Assembly: GCA_022768325.1 (NCBI GenBank)
Contig: JALEMI010000044.1
Span: 62,001 to 126,000, forward strand
Length of the DNA stretch: 64,000 nucleotides
Reading direction: 5' to 3'
Origin: Bacteroidales bacterium
GTDB taxonomy: Bacteria > Bacteroidota > Bacteroidia > Bacteroidales > Marinilabiliaceae
The notes beneath the pieces are model-generated. The model was given only the letters and a program-made list of their open reading frames with translations. It was not told where the DNA came from and ran no database searches. Below are positions 36,601-44,030 of this stretch, piece by piece. The first letter of the stretch is position 1; each line of letters opens with the position of its first letter. Both the position numbers and the translations under genes were made by a program.

Positions 36601-36893
36601 CTATCTATCAGATGCCCGAACCCGAAGGTATCTTGCGTTTCCGTAGCCATTTCTTCTCTCCGATGAAGTATTTCTTTGGCACGTATATTGAGACGCTTTG
36701 GTTCAACATCCTCGCGGTTTGGCTCATCACGGCCGTACTCTACGCCATCCTCTATTACGACTTGGCTCGTAAGGGCTTCGAGATGTTGGCCGACGTCAAC
36801 TTCAAGAAGCGTCTCGAACCCCTCGGCGCTTTCTTAGCAAAGCTCAAATCGCATAAGAAGGACACCAACGCGAAGGAAAAGGCGAAAGCGTGA
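33648..36893 (+). CDS. ABCG-like ABC exporter (ATPase-permease fusion) with regulatory N-terminus
   Basis: The 1081-residue protein has, in order: a helical N-terminal domain with TerB-like look (about 1-110), a possible FHA-like beta region (about 190-265, DNTLDGCLAIL and KDVSINGLTV), an ATPase (Walker A GASGAGKT 316-323, signature ISGGQRKR at 422-429, Walker B ILFVDEPTSGL), a CPTCG motif (528-532) that may bind a metal, and an ABC-2 type membrane domain (about 615-860). A long soluble segment (about 870-1020) precedes the last membrane helix. Half-transporter order (ATPase then permease) is that of the ABCG group, so export is likely. The FHA and TerB suggestions are by eye. It lies in the siaB-siaC operon with three exported proteins downstream. 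Confidence 0.8.
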   Translation: MSEEILEHLMNLFGILAKQGGGACDVEVSFLRKFLSEQIASAKVEEYLEKFKEKASERAQFDETAGRIVVDMKDSMKTLKICRAANKALTKEQKVVVLVRLFEMEKVYDTAFAGRKVNVKAWKGKSRKEAEELDVEENSETIIKLREEVVKTAGETFTLAKDEIDSIKLFCNIKSADGPQSSIDRTDFLIADAQPEGTYTNACHIVDNTLDGCLAILRIGSANLFFLKYDGPKDVSINGLTVNPETIYPLPSGSFVKTPKGLLYYTDIAARLSKETNVQKVSFEVNHVWFRFKTGGIGLRDINMFEEQGKLVGIMGASGAGKTTLLNVLCGNEAPSEGEVLINGLNLHTQKEQLEGVIGLIPQDDLLIEELTVYQNLYYSAKLCFKGLSEQEIDAKVEKTLKDLGLYERKDLQVGSPLNKMISGGQRKRLNIALELIREPGILFVDEPTSGLSSRDSENVMNLLRELALKGKLVFVVIHQPSSDIYKMFDKMFILDTGGYPVYYGNPTESIIHFKTEDNQTNADVGQCPTCGNVNPELVFNILDASEKDEYGNTTNRRKKSAEDWNKIYQEKVLPKVPRVKTATEKPPKSLDIPGWFKQFWIYTQRDFWAKISNTQYIALNIIEAPVLGFVLAYLIRYIVDPDSDVYIFRENANIPIYIFMGTVVAIFFGLIVSAEEIFKDAKILKREKFLNLSRSAYLMSKICILMGLSAIQMLLFVLVGNWEISFSGMNPEFWLMLFSVAVSSNVLGLIISSTFNSIVTIYIMIPLIMIPQMVLGGAMFTFDKLNKDISSVDKVPLVAEVIPARYAYEGLIVYQYKNNKFERTFFDDEFAERQADFKTVYYLPKIKDVLEDVQIARKKNETDNKQYLIDLALLQNELGKEVRRQPDVPFTCLEKLNKEDFNDEVYAQTGEYINALNDVYQAQFMKANSTRERKISYYLENQRDTYNALKNEYYNEAVSDVVTKTFDKNKILRDGDRLIQIKDPIYQMPEPEGILRFRSHFFSPMKYFFGTYIETLWFNILAVWLITAVLYAILYYDLARKGFEMLADVNFKKRLEPLGAFLAKLKSHKKDTNAKEKAKA

Positions 36894-36931
36894 TATTGAC
36901 ATAAAAACTCCAGAAAATAAACGCACTTAAC

Positions 36932-37858
36932 ATGATGAACACTAAATATTTCAGTAACTCGATACGAGCTACGGCAATTGCCGCCGCAACTGTCTTCCTG
37001 ACCTCGTGCACAGGCTCCGGCAATCAACAGACTGCCGGTTTTGAGGACATCCCCGACAGCCTCCAAAGCGCACCTCTCACCCTCTCGGAGAATGTCGTCA
37101 ACGACATGATTCAGAACATCTCCTCGCCCGTCGAGATGGCCAATCAAATCAAGAACAGCGGCGCAGGCTTCGATCAGAGCGTCCTCAACGATGCAGAGAA
37201 GATTAAAGACTACAGCACGAGCTTCAAACGCGCCCTCAACCTCGGCGCTTACAGCGCGGACCTCGGATACATCAACACTTTCAATAAGAACAGCGTCGTC
37301 GTATCCTACCTCCTCGCCGTAAAAGACTTGGCCGACGGCATCAATGTAGGCCAGTTCCTCGACTTCAACACCCTCAGCCGACTCGCCAAGAACAGCACGA
37401 ACCTCGACTCGCTCAAACTTCTCTCCGTTTCCAGCTTCAACGAGATTGACCGTTACCTGCGCGAGCAAAAGAGGTCCAACGTCTCCACGGCCATCGTGGC
37501 TGGCGCATGGATTGAGGGCATCTACATCACGTGCCGCGTAATTGAGCAAACGCATGACGCTGAGCTCATCAACCGCCTCGCTGAGCAAAAAGACATCGCC
37601 TCAATCCTCCTCATCATCCTCAACAATTACAGCAAGGGCGACGCCAATTTCCAAGCCCTCGTAAGCAAGCTCGACGAAATCAAGACCATCTACGACAACG
37701 TCAAGATTACCACCGAGTTTGGCACTCCCGAGACCAAGGAGGTCGACGGCATGCTCATCATCGAGCAAAACGAAATCACGCACGTCGACATCACTGAGGA
37801 ACAAGTAAATCAAATAATCGAGAAGATTAAGGCAACAAGACAGTTCATTGTTGAGTAA
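36932..37858 (+). CDS. Lipoprotein, paralogue 1
   Basis: The 308-residue protein has a lipoprotein signal with lipobox LTSC (Cys about 26). The rest is mostly helical, with motifs shared with the protein at 38413: MIQNISSPVEMAN, LGYINTFNKN, SSFNEIDRYLREQKRSN and a C-terminal DGMLIIEQNEIT. I do not recognise the family. It follows the exporter by 38 bases and is probably an envelope component of the same system. Confidence 0.8.
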   Translation: MMNTKYFSNSIRATAIAAATVFLTSCTGSGNQQTAGFEDIPDSLQSAPLTLSENVVNDMIQNISSPVEMANQIKNSGAGFDQSVLNDAEKIKDYSTSFKRALNLGAYSADLGYINTFNKNSVVVSYLLAVKDLADGINVGQFLDFNTLSRLAKNSTNLDSLKLLSVSSFNEIDRYLREQKRSNVSTAIVAGAWIEGIYITCRVIEQTHDAELINRLAEQKDIASILLIILNNYSKGDANFQALVSKLDEIKTIYDNVKITTEFGTPETKEVDGMLIIEQNEITHVDITEEQVNQIIEKIKATRQFIVE

Positions 37859-37912
37859 AAAAGCAAAACTCAGAATACCAACCATAAAGATTTCCTTTTA
37901 AAGAACAAAAGC

Positions 37913-38365
37913 ATGAAACACATAATCCTGGCACTTTTGGCAATCGTCTCCCTGATGACCTGCACTACAAATGCGTCCGCTCAATGTGGTGACGAGCTCA
38001 TGAAACAAGCTCTCGGAGCAATGGGTAATTACCAGTACATCAAAGACTTCGACATCAAGCTTGCCGCCGGAACAAGCACCACCGGCACCAAATTCTCCGT
38101 CGTCCTCAACAGCCGTACTCACTACCAAATCAACATCGCCAACGGCTCAACCAACGCAGAGAAGGTCGTTATCCAGATTTTCGACGGCGATAAGCTCATC
38201 GGCACCAACTTCGCCAACGGCAAGACTTTCGAGGCTTTCCAATTCATTTGCAGCAAAACCGGCGCCTACAAGCTCCAAGTATCTTGCTCCGGCGGCTCTG
38301 AGGCCTGCGCTCGCGCCGTCCTCTCCCTCGTAAAGCAATACAGCGAGGCCGAGATGCCCAAATAA
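37913..38365 (+). CDS. Small secreted protein between two paralogous lipoproteins
   Basis: The 150-residue protein has a signal peptide (MKHIILALLAIVSLMTCTTNASAQ). The mature part has four or five cysteines (QCGDEL, FICSKT, VSCSGGSEACAR) and a beta-rich middle (YQINIANGSTNAEKVVIQIF, DGDKLIGTNFANG). I do not recognise the family. Its place between the two related lipoproteins, in the same operon, suggests it is part of the same surface or periplasmic complex or is handled by the exporter. Confidence 0.75.
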   Translation: MKHIILALLAIVSLMTCTTNASAQCGDELMKQALGAMGNYQYIKDFDIKLAAGTSTTGTKFSVVLNSRTHYQINIANGSTNAEKVVIQIFDGDKLIGTNFANGKTFEAFQFICSKTGAYKLQVSCSGGSEACARAVLSLVKQYSEAEMPK

Positions 38366-38412
38366 TCAAGCACTTATAGCGAACTACATTTGTAAAGAGA
38401 TATTACTCTACT

Positions 38413-39327
38413 ATGAAAAAAATATTCAGCACCACTCTTGGCGTAATGGCTTCTGTCGCCGCCATGATTTCGCTCAACTCTTGCTCGTCATGCTCACAGA
38501 GCCAAGGTGAACTCGCCGATTTTGAAGACAAAGACGACACCACCCTCATCGTCAGCGCAGAGGTTGTGGGCGACATGATTCAAAACATCTCCTCTCCTGT
38601 CGAGATGGCTAACGAAATCAAGAACTCCGGTGTCCAATTCTCACAAAGCACCCTCAACGCCGCAGGCCAAGAGGGCAAGTACGAGACCAGCTTCAAGAGG
38701 GCTATCAACCTCGGTGTCTACGCCGCCGACCTCGGTTATATCAACACGTTCGGCAAGAACCTCGTCGTAGTCGACTACCTCTCTTCCATCAAGCGTCTTG
38801 CCGACGGTATCGGTGTTGGTCAGTTCCTCAACTTCTCCCTCCTCAGCCGCATGGCCAAGGACAACACCAACCTCGACTCCCTCAAGCAGCTCTCCGTCTC
38901 CAGCTTCAACGAGATTGACAAATACCTCCGCGAGCAGAAACGCTCCAACGTATCTACCGCCATCGTCGTCGGCACCTGGATTGAGGGTATCCACATCACC
39001 AACTCCGTAATCGAGCAGACCAAGAGCCGCGACCTCATCAACCGCCTCGGCGAGCAAAAGAACATCGTCGAAATCCTCCAAATCGTAATCCACACCTACG
39101 CCCGCTCCGACAGCGATTTCAAGGCTCTCGCCAAAGAAATTGACGAGCTCAAGGCAATCTACGACAACGTGAGGATTACCACCGAGATGGGTCAGCCCGT
39201 GACAAAAGAGGTTGACGGTATGCTCGTCATTGAGCAGAACGAAATCACCACCGTCGAGATCACCGACGAGCAGGTTGCTCAAATCATCGCCAAGATTAAG
39301 GAAATCAGGGCCGGCATAGTCGATTAA
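38413..39327 (+). CDS. Lipoprotein, paralogue 2
   Basis: The 304-residue protein has lipobox LNSC (Cys about 24) and a cysteine-rich stretch (CSSCSQSQ). It is clearly related to the protein at 36932 over its whole length, by eye about two thirds identical: MIQNISSPVEMAN, LGYINTFGKN, SSFNEIDKYLREQKRSN, DGMLVIEQNEIT. It is the last gene of the operon before the terminator. Function is unknown. Confidence 0.8.
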   Translation: MKKIFSTTLGVMASVAAMISLNSCSSCSQSQGELADFEDKDDTTLIVSAEVVGDMIQNISSPVEMANEIKNSGVQFSQSTLNAAGQEGKYETSFKRAINLGVYAADLGYINTFGKNLVVVDYLSSIKRLADGIGVGQFLNFSLLSRMAKDNTNLDSLKQLSVSSFNEIDKYLREQKRSNVSTAIVVGTWIEGIHITNSVIEQTKSRDLINRLGEQKNIVEILQIVIHTYARSDSDFKALAKEIDELKAIYDNVRITTEMGQPVTKEVDGMLVIEQNEITTVEITDEQVAQIIAKIKEIRAGIVD

Positions 39328-39352
39328 TTCGGCTGCAAGGCTTTCCAAGAAT

Positions 39353-39393
39353 AAACCCGTGGCTCAAATATCAAGAGCCACGGGTTTTGTTTA
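39353..39393 (+). terminator. Rho-independent terminator of the siaB-siaC-exporter operon
   Basis: A long stem (ACCCGTGGCTC with GAGCCACGGGT) followed by TTTTG at 39385 on. Confidence 0.9.
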
Positions 39394-39692
39394 TGTTAAC
39401 CACAAATCGGGTTCACAGATGCTGAGAAAACTCGCTTTTCCACCTCAATCCACCTCAGCACTCAAAAACCTCAACCGGCTTACTGCCTTTTGCGTGTTGA
39501 AAGAGAGAGTATCAAAACGGGCATGAGTAGATAACTGTACTATTGCCGCTTCTGCTGACAAGATGCCCGTCTCAAAGATTGTGATTGTGGCGAATAATTA
39601 TGCTGAGCAATGTAGCTTATTCGGTCAGACATCTTTATCGGAACGATTGCCTGCTCAATGTTCGGCTTTTCACTCATGACCGTCGCATACAA
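39394..39692. other. Intergenic stretch with no identified feature
   Basis: About 300 bases between the terminator and the end of the yifB gene. I see no convincing gene, RNA or repeat in it. Confidence 0.5.
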
Positions 39693-41231
39693 TCAGTTCC
39701 CCCACGTATCCCTATCGAGCGACCTGTATTGTATCGCCTCGGCAATATGGCGGGACGTTACGGACTCGCTGTTGTCGAGATCGGCAATGGTGCGGGCCAC
39801 TTTCAAGATGCGCTCGTATGCGCGAGCCGAGAGACCAAGACGGTCCATCGCCATCTTCATTATCTGTTGACCCTGAGCATCGGGATGGGCGTAGATGTTG
39901 AGCAACTTCGGGGTCATCTGCGCATTGTTATATACGCCCTTCACACCCGCAAAACGCTTGCTCTGAATGGCACGAGCCGCTATGACGCGCTGGCGTATCA
40001 CGTGGCTCGGCTCGCCCGTAGGGGCTTCGTTGAGCTTGCCAATTGGCACAGGCACAACCTCTACATGGAGGTCAATTCTATCCAACAGCGGGCCGGAGAT
40101 TCTGCCCAAATATTTCCGCACTTGCCCTTCGCCGCACGTGCATTGCCTGTCAGGATGGTTATAATATCCGCAAGGGCATGGGTTCATCGACGCCACGAGC
40201 ATGAACGAGGCGGGGTATTCAACACTGAATTTAGAGCGCGATATGACGATTTTACGGTCTTCCAAGGGTTGGCGCATCACCTCAAGCACAGAACGCTTAA
40301 ATTCGGGCAGCTCATCGAGAAATAGGACGCCATTGTGCGCAAGGCTTATCTCGCCCGGCTGAGGGTATGACCCGCCGCCTACAAGGGCAACGTCCGAAAT
40401 GGTATGATGGGGGCTGCGGAACGGGCGAACCGTCATAAGCCCTCTGTCGCCACCGATATTGCCCGCCACGGAGTGGATCTTAGTGGCTTCGAGGGCCTCG
40501 TCCATGGTCAAGGGCGGCAAGATGCTCGGCAAACGTTTGGCCATCATGCTCTTGCCCGAACCTGGCGAGCCAATGAGCAATATGTTATGCCCACCCGCTG
40601 CCGCAATCTCAAGGGCCCTCTTGACGTTCTCCTGACCCTTTACCTCCGCAAAGTCGAGGGTCTGCTCCATCTCGGCACGACCAAACTCAGCATCGACGTC
40701 AACAATGGCCTGCTGGAGTACGTTCTCGCCCGATAAGAAACCGACGACATCTTTCAACGTCTTGGCCCCATAGACCTTTAGTCCGCTCACCACAGCTGCC
40801 TCTTTGGCGTTGTCTTGCGGCAAGACAAAGCCCTCAAACCCATCCGCCTTAGCTTTAAGAGCCATTGGCAGAACGCCCTTCACGGGACGCAAAGCACCAT
40901 CGAGCTGAAGCTCGCCCATTATCATATACCGGTCGAGCATATCTGTCGGGCATTGCCCCGATGCGGCAAGAACGCCCACGGCGAGAGGCAAGTCGTAGGC
41001 CGAGCCCTCTTTGCGGATGTCGGCGGGAGCCATGTTGATGACGATTTTCTGCATCGGGTATCGCCACTTGTTCTCATGTATCGCACTCTCAATCCTCTGC
41101 TCGCTCTCTTTTACGGCACTGTCGGGCAGTCCGACAATGGAGAAGCGTATGCCGGGCGTTATGTTGACTTCCATCGTTACGACGAGGGCGTCGATGCCGC
41201 TCACAGCGGCGCCAAATGTCTTTACGAGCAT
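39693..41231 (-). CDS. YifB/ComM-family Mg-chelatase-like AAA+ ATPase
   Basis: The 512-residue protein has the YifB layout: an N-terminal Lon-protease-like domain without catalytic function, then a Mg-chelatase AAA+ module with Walker A (IGSPGSGKSMMAKR) and Walker B (GVLFLDELPEFKR) and a zinc-like cysteine set (NPCPCGYYNHPDRQCTC). ComM proteins are branch-migration helicases that help integrate incoming DNA. It lies 18 bases after nadB. Confidence 0.9.
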   Translation of the reverse strand: MLVKTFGAAVSGIDALVVTMEVNITPGIRFSIVGLPDSAVKESEQRIESAIHENKWRYPMQKIVINMAPADIRKEGSAYDLPLAVGVLAASGQCPTDMLDRYMIMGELQLDGALRPVKGVLPMALKAKADGFEGFVLPQDNAKEAAVVSGLKVYGAKTLKDVVGFLSGENVLQQAIVDVDAEFGRAEMEQTLDFAEVKGQENVKRALEIAAAGGHNILLIGSPGSGKSMMAKRLPSILPPLTMDEALEATKIHSVAGNIGGDRGLMTVRPFRSPHHTISDVALVGGGSYPQPGEISLAHNGVLFLDELPEFKRSVLEVMRQPLEDRKIVISRSKFSVEYPASFMLVASMNPCPCGYYNHPDRQCTCGEGQVRKYLGRISGPLLDRIDLHVEVVPVPIGKLNEAPTGEPSHVIRQRVIAARAIQSKRFAGVKGVYNNAQMTPKLLNIYAHPDAQGQQIMKMAMDRLGLSARAYERILKVARTIADLDNSESVTSRHIAEAIQYRSLDRDTWGN

Positions 41232-41249
41232 GGGTCTGCGGCCTTGGTG

Positions 41250-42842
41250 CTAATCTATGGGGTAGGTGTCGAGTTTCTTGTTGCGATCGGGGTAGTCGAG
41301 GGTGTAGTGCAGGCCGCGGCTCTCGTGGCGTTTCTGCGCCATCTTGATGATGAGGTAGCCGATGTTTATCTTGTTGCGAAGCTCGCACAGTTTGCGCGAG
41401 ATGTGGCTGCTCTGGTATAGCTCTTCCGTCTCGCGATATATTATTTCGAGGCGGTCGTGAGCCCTCTTCAATCGGGTGTTGCTGCGGACAATGCCGACGT
41501 AGTTTCTCATGATTGTCTCGACCTCCTGGTTGGCCTGGGTGATGAGGACCATCTCCTCGTTGTGCACCGTCCCGTCGTTATTCCATTCGGGGATGTCGTT
41601 GCGCCACTCGGTGTGCTTCATGACCTCGATGGAGTCGGTTGCCGCCACGTCGGCGTAGACAAGGGCTTCGAGCAATGAATTGGATGCCAAGCGGTTTGCG
41701 CCATGAAGACCCGTGCAGCTGCACTCGCCCGCAGCCCAGAGGTGGTTAATTGACGTGCGGCCATTGAGGTCGACTTTTATGCCGCCGCAGAGGTAGTGGG
41801 CGGCGGGTGTTACGGGGATGTATTCTTTGGTGATGTCGATTCCTATGGAAAGGCACTTCTCGTAAATCATCGGGAAATGATGGCGCGTCTGCTCGGGGTC
41901 TTTATGCGTGACGTCGAGATATACGTACTCGTCGCCCGAGATCTTCATCTCGTTGTCTATGGCACGAGCCACAATGTCGCGCGGGGCAAGGCTTCCACGG
42001 CTGTCATATTTCTCCATGAATGTGGAGCCGTCTCGTCGGCGGAGCTGCCCACCATATCCGCGCATGGCCTCGGTAATCAGGAAGCTGGGTCTCTCGCCCG
42101 GGTTGTAGAGGCTCGTGGGGTGGAACTGCACGAACTCCATGCCCTTGATTACGCCCTTGGCGCGGAAGACCATGGCAATGCCGTCGCCCGTGGAGATTGT
42201 CGGGTTTGTCGTTACTTGGTACACGTTGCCAATTCCGCCCGTGGCCATCATGGTCACCTTGGCAAGGAAGGTTATCACCTCGCCCGTGGCCTCGCAAAGC
42301 ACGTACGCGCCGTAGCAGTCGATGTCGGTCATCCACGGCTCGTTGTTGCGGCCTAAGTGATGCTGTGTCAGGATGTTGACGGCGAAGTGGTTCTCGTAGA
42401 CGTCGATGTTAGGATGGCTCTTTATCTGGGATATTAGGGCTCGCTGAATCTCTGCGCCTGTGCTGTCCTCGTGGTGGAGGATTCGGAACTCGGAGTGACC
42501 GCCCTCGCGGTGGAGGTCAAACTCGCCATCGGACTTCTTGTCAAAATCGGTGCCCCATTTCAAAAGCTGCTCAATCTGGGCTGGGGCATGAGTAACGACC
42601 ATTCGGACAACATCGGGGTCGCATATTCCGGCTCCAGCAATGTGCGTATCGTGAATGTGTTTCTCAAAATCGTCAACAGAGCTCGTTACGGCGGCAATGC
42701 CGCCTTGCGCCTTGCTTGTGTTCGTTACGTCGAGAGTTGTCTTAGAAATCAGGGCCACTTTGCCTTGAGACGCCACTTTGAGGGCGTAAGTCAGTCCGGC
42801 GGCGCCGGAGCCGATGACCAGGAAGTCGTATCGCTTGACCAT
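41250..42842 (-). CDS. nadB: L-aspartate oxidase
   Basis: The 530-residue flavoprotein has an FAD-binding N-terminus (DFLVIGSGAAGLTYALKVA), the active-site region FVQFHPTSLYNPGE, and HLWAAGECSCTGLHGANRLA. It oxidises aspartate to iminoaspartate for NAD synthesis. The family includes fumarate reductase flavoproteins, but length and the LHGANR motif fit NadB. Confidence 0.9.
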   Translation of the reverse strand: MVKRYDFLVIGSGAAGLTYALKVASQGKVALISKTTLDVTNTSKAQGGIAAVTSSVDDFEKHIHDTHIAGAGICDPDVVRMVVTHAPAQIEQLLKWGTDFDKKSDGEFDLHREGGHSEFRILHHEDSTGAEIQRALISQIKSHPNIDVYENHFAVNILTQHHLGRNNEPWMTDIDCYGAYVLCEATGEVITFLAKVTMMATGGIGNVYQVTTNPTISTGDGIAMVFRAKGVIKGMEFVQFHPTSLYNPGERPSFLITEAMRGYGGQLRRRDGSTFMEKYDSRGSLAPRDIVARAIDNEMKISGDEYVYLDVTHKDPEQTRHHFPMIYEKCLSIGIDITKEYIPVTPAAHYLCGGIKVDLNGRTSINHLWAAGECSCTGLHGANRLASNSLLEALVYADVAATDSIEVMKHTEWRNDIPEWNNDGTVHNEEMVLITQANQEVETIMRNYVGIVRSNTRLKRAHDRLEIIYRETEELYQSSHISRKLCELRNKINIGYLIIKMAQKRHESRGLHYTLDYPDRNKKLDTYPID

Positions 42843-42974
42843 GTTGTTTTTTGTCTTACTAACTCAAATTTAAGCAGTTTTGATGAGATAGGCGGCGTTA
42901 AACAAGGCAAAGAACAAGGGTAAGCGGCGGATTTGAAGAAACAGCCTACACGAGGGGGACACGTGGTCGCCACA

Positions 42975-43008
42975 CAAAAAAAAGAAGAGACCCCGGCGGA
43001 GGTCTCTT
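42975..43008 (-). terminator. Rho-independent terminator for the leftward gene at 43018
   Basis: An 8-bp stem (42985-42992 with 43001-43008) followed on the minus strand by a T tract. Confidence 0.8.
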
Positions 43009-43017
43009 TATCGATTA

Positions 43018-43560
43018 TCAGGACATCAGGATTTGCGTCTCCGTCGAGATGTTGAGGCTGTCGCCCGCATACTCGGGAGTCCAATGCCCGCGCTCAATAA
43101 GATGTCGTTTGAGGATAAGGAAATAGGTCAGGGGAAACTCGGCGGTCTGCCATTGCTGCTGATAGTTGAGCAGCCCGATGCTCTTGATGAACTTGTCGAG
43201 CTCGGAGACCACGCATCCCACGAAGTCGTCAATATGGCACTTCACGTTGACAATCTCAATGGCCTCGTTGCCAAAGAAATCGCTTGTCTGCAGGGTGCGG
43301 ATGGTCATCATGTCGTCGCTGTGAACATTGAGCGTCCAGTCGTAGGTGTCGCCCTCGGAGTACCACGTGAAGGCCGCAGTGTTGCTCCCCTCCCATATTT
43401 GCGACGGGTTGGTCAGCAGCTGCGCAATTGAGCAAAGCATATCACCAAGGGGGTTGCACACGTTGGTCAGGTAAAATTCTGACTCTACGCCGTTGGCGAT
43501 ATAGGTCGCTACTGCGGTCCCTGGGTCGCCCAGGGCGAAGTGGAACTCCTGATTCTTCAC
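43018..43560 (-). CDS. Hypothetical protein
   Basis: The 180-residue protein has no signal peptide or membrane segment and I do not recognise a family. It is acidic with aromatic residues (EGDTYDWTLNVHSDD, VECHIDDF-like segment VKCHIDDFVGCVVSELDKF). A clear terminator follows it and no close partner precedes it; 60 bases upstream lies the truncated channel remnant. It could belong to the same lost locus as the channel. Confidence 0.6.
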   Translation of the reverse strand: MKNQEFHFALGDPGTAVATYIANGVESEFYLTNVCNPLGDMLCSIAQLLTNPSQIWEGSNTAAFTWYSEGDTYDWTLNVHSDDMMTIRTLQTSDFFGNEAIEIVNVKCHIDDFVGCVVSELDKFIKSIGLLNYQQQWQTAEFPLTYFLILKRHLIERGHWTPEYAGDSLNISTETQILMS

Positions 43561-43620
43561 GCCCTAAAATTATTAAAATGTCGCGTTGTTTACGACATGA
43601 CGCAATGTAAAAATTCTCAG

Positions 43621-43995
43621 CTACTTGTTTTCTTTCCTCTCCTTGGTCCTCATTTGCTTAATTCTTGTCGTCAGTTCAACCAGGTAATCAATGTTGGCAT
43701 CGATGGTATCGCTGTTGTTGGCACATATCTCATCGTTGTTCGCTTTTTGCAGACCCTCCACAATGATTCCCACTATGAGGTTCATTATCAGGTAGGCCGC
43801 AATCAGGATATAGCTGACGAAGAATATCCAACAATATGGGTGATTTGGCATCAGCTCACCCATTATCAGACTCCAACTCTCCAGCGTCGTAAGGCTGAAG
43901 ACAGTCAACATGGAGACGTGCAGGCTCTCGAAACGCGGAGAATCGCTGAATAGTTCAACACCCGCCATGGCGTAGAAGAAAACCAGAATGTCCAA
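43621..43995 (-). pseudogene. Truncated bacterial voltage-gated sodium channel, pore end only
   Basis: The 124-residue frame (TTG start) encodes the end of S5 (ILVFFYAMAGVELF), the selectivity filter TLESWS and S6 (IMNLIVGIIVEGL), followed by a coiled-coil-like tail. TLESW is the filter of NaChBac-type sodium channels. The voltage sensor S1-S4, about 130-150 residues, is missing. Only 35 bases separate it from the sigma-54 regulator gene. It is most likely a deletion remnant, though a short pore-only protein cannot be excluded. Confidence 0.65.
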
Positions 43996-44030
43996 GCAAT
44001 TACTGACATAATATACTGAAATACAATTTA

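Noticed and set aside
34326-36650. A 774-codon open frame antisense to the ABC exporter
   Set aside because: It mirrors codon bias of the real gene, has no family motif, and the plus-strand gene has Walker A, signature and Walker B motifs.
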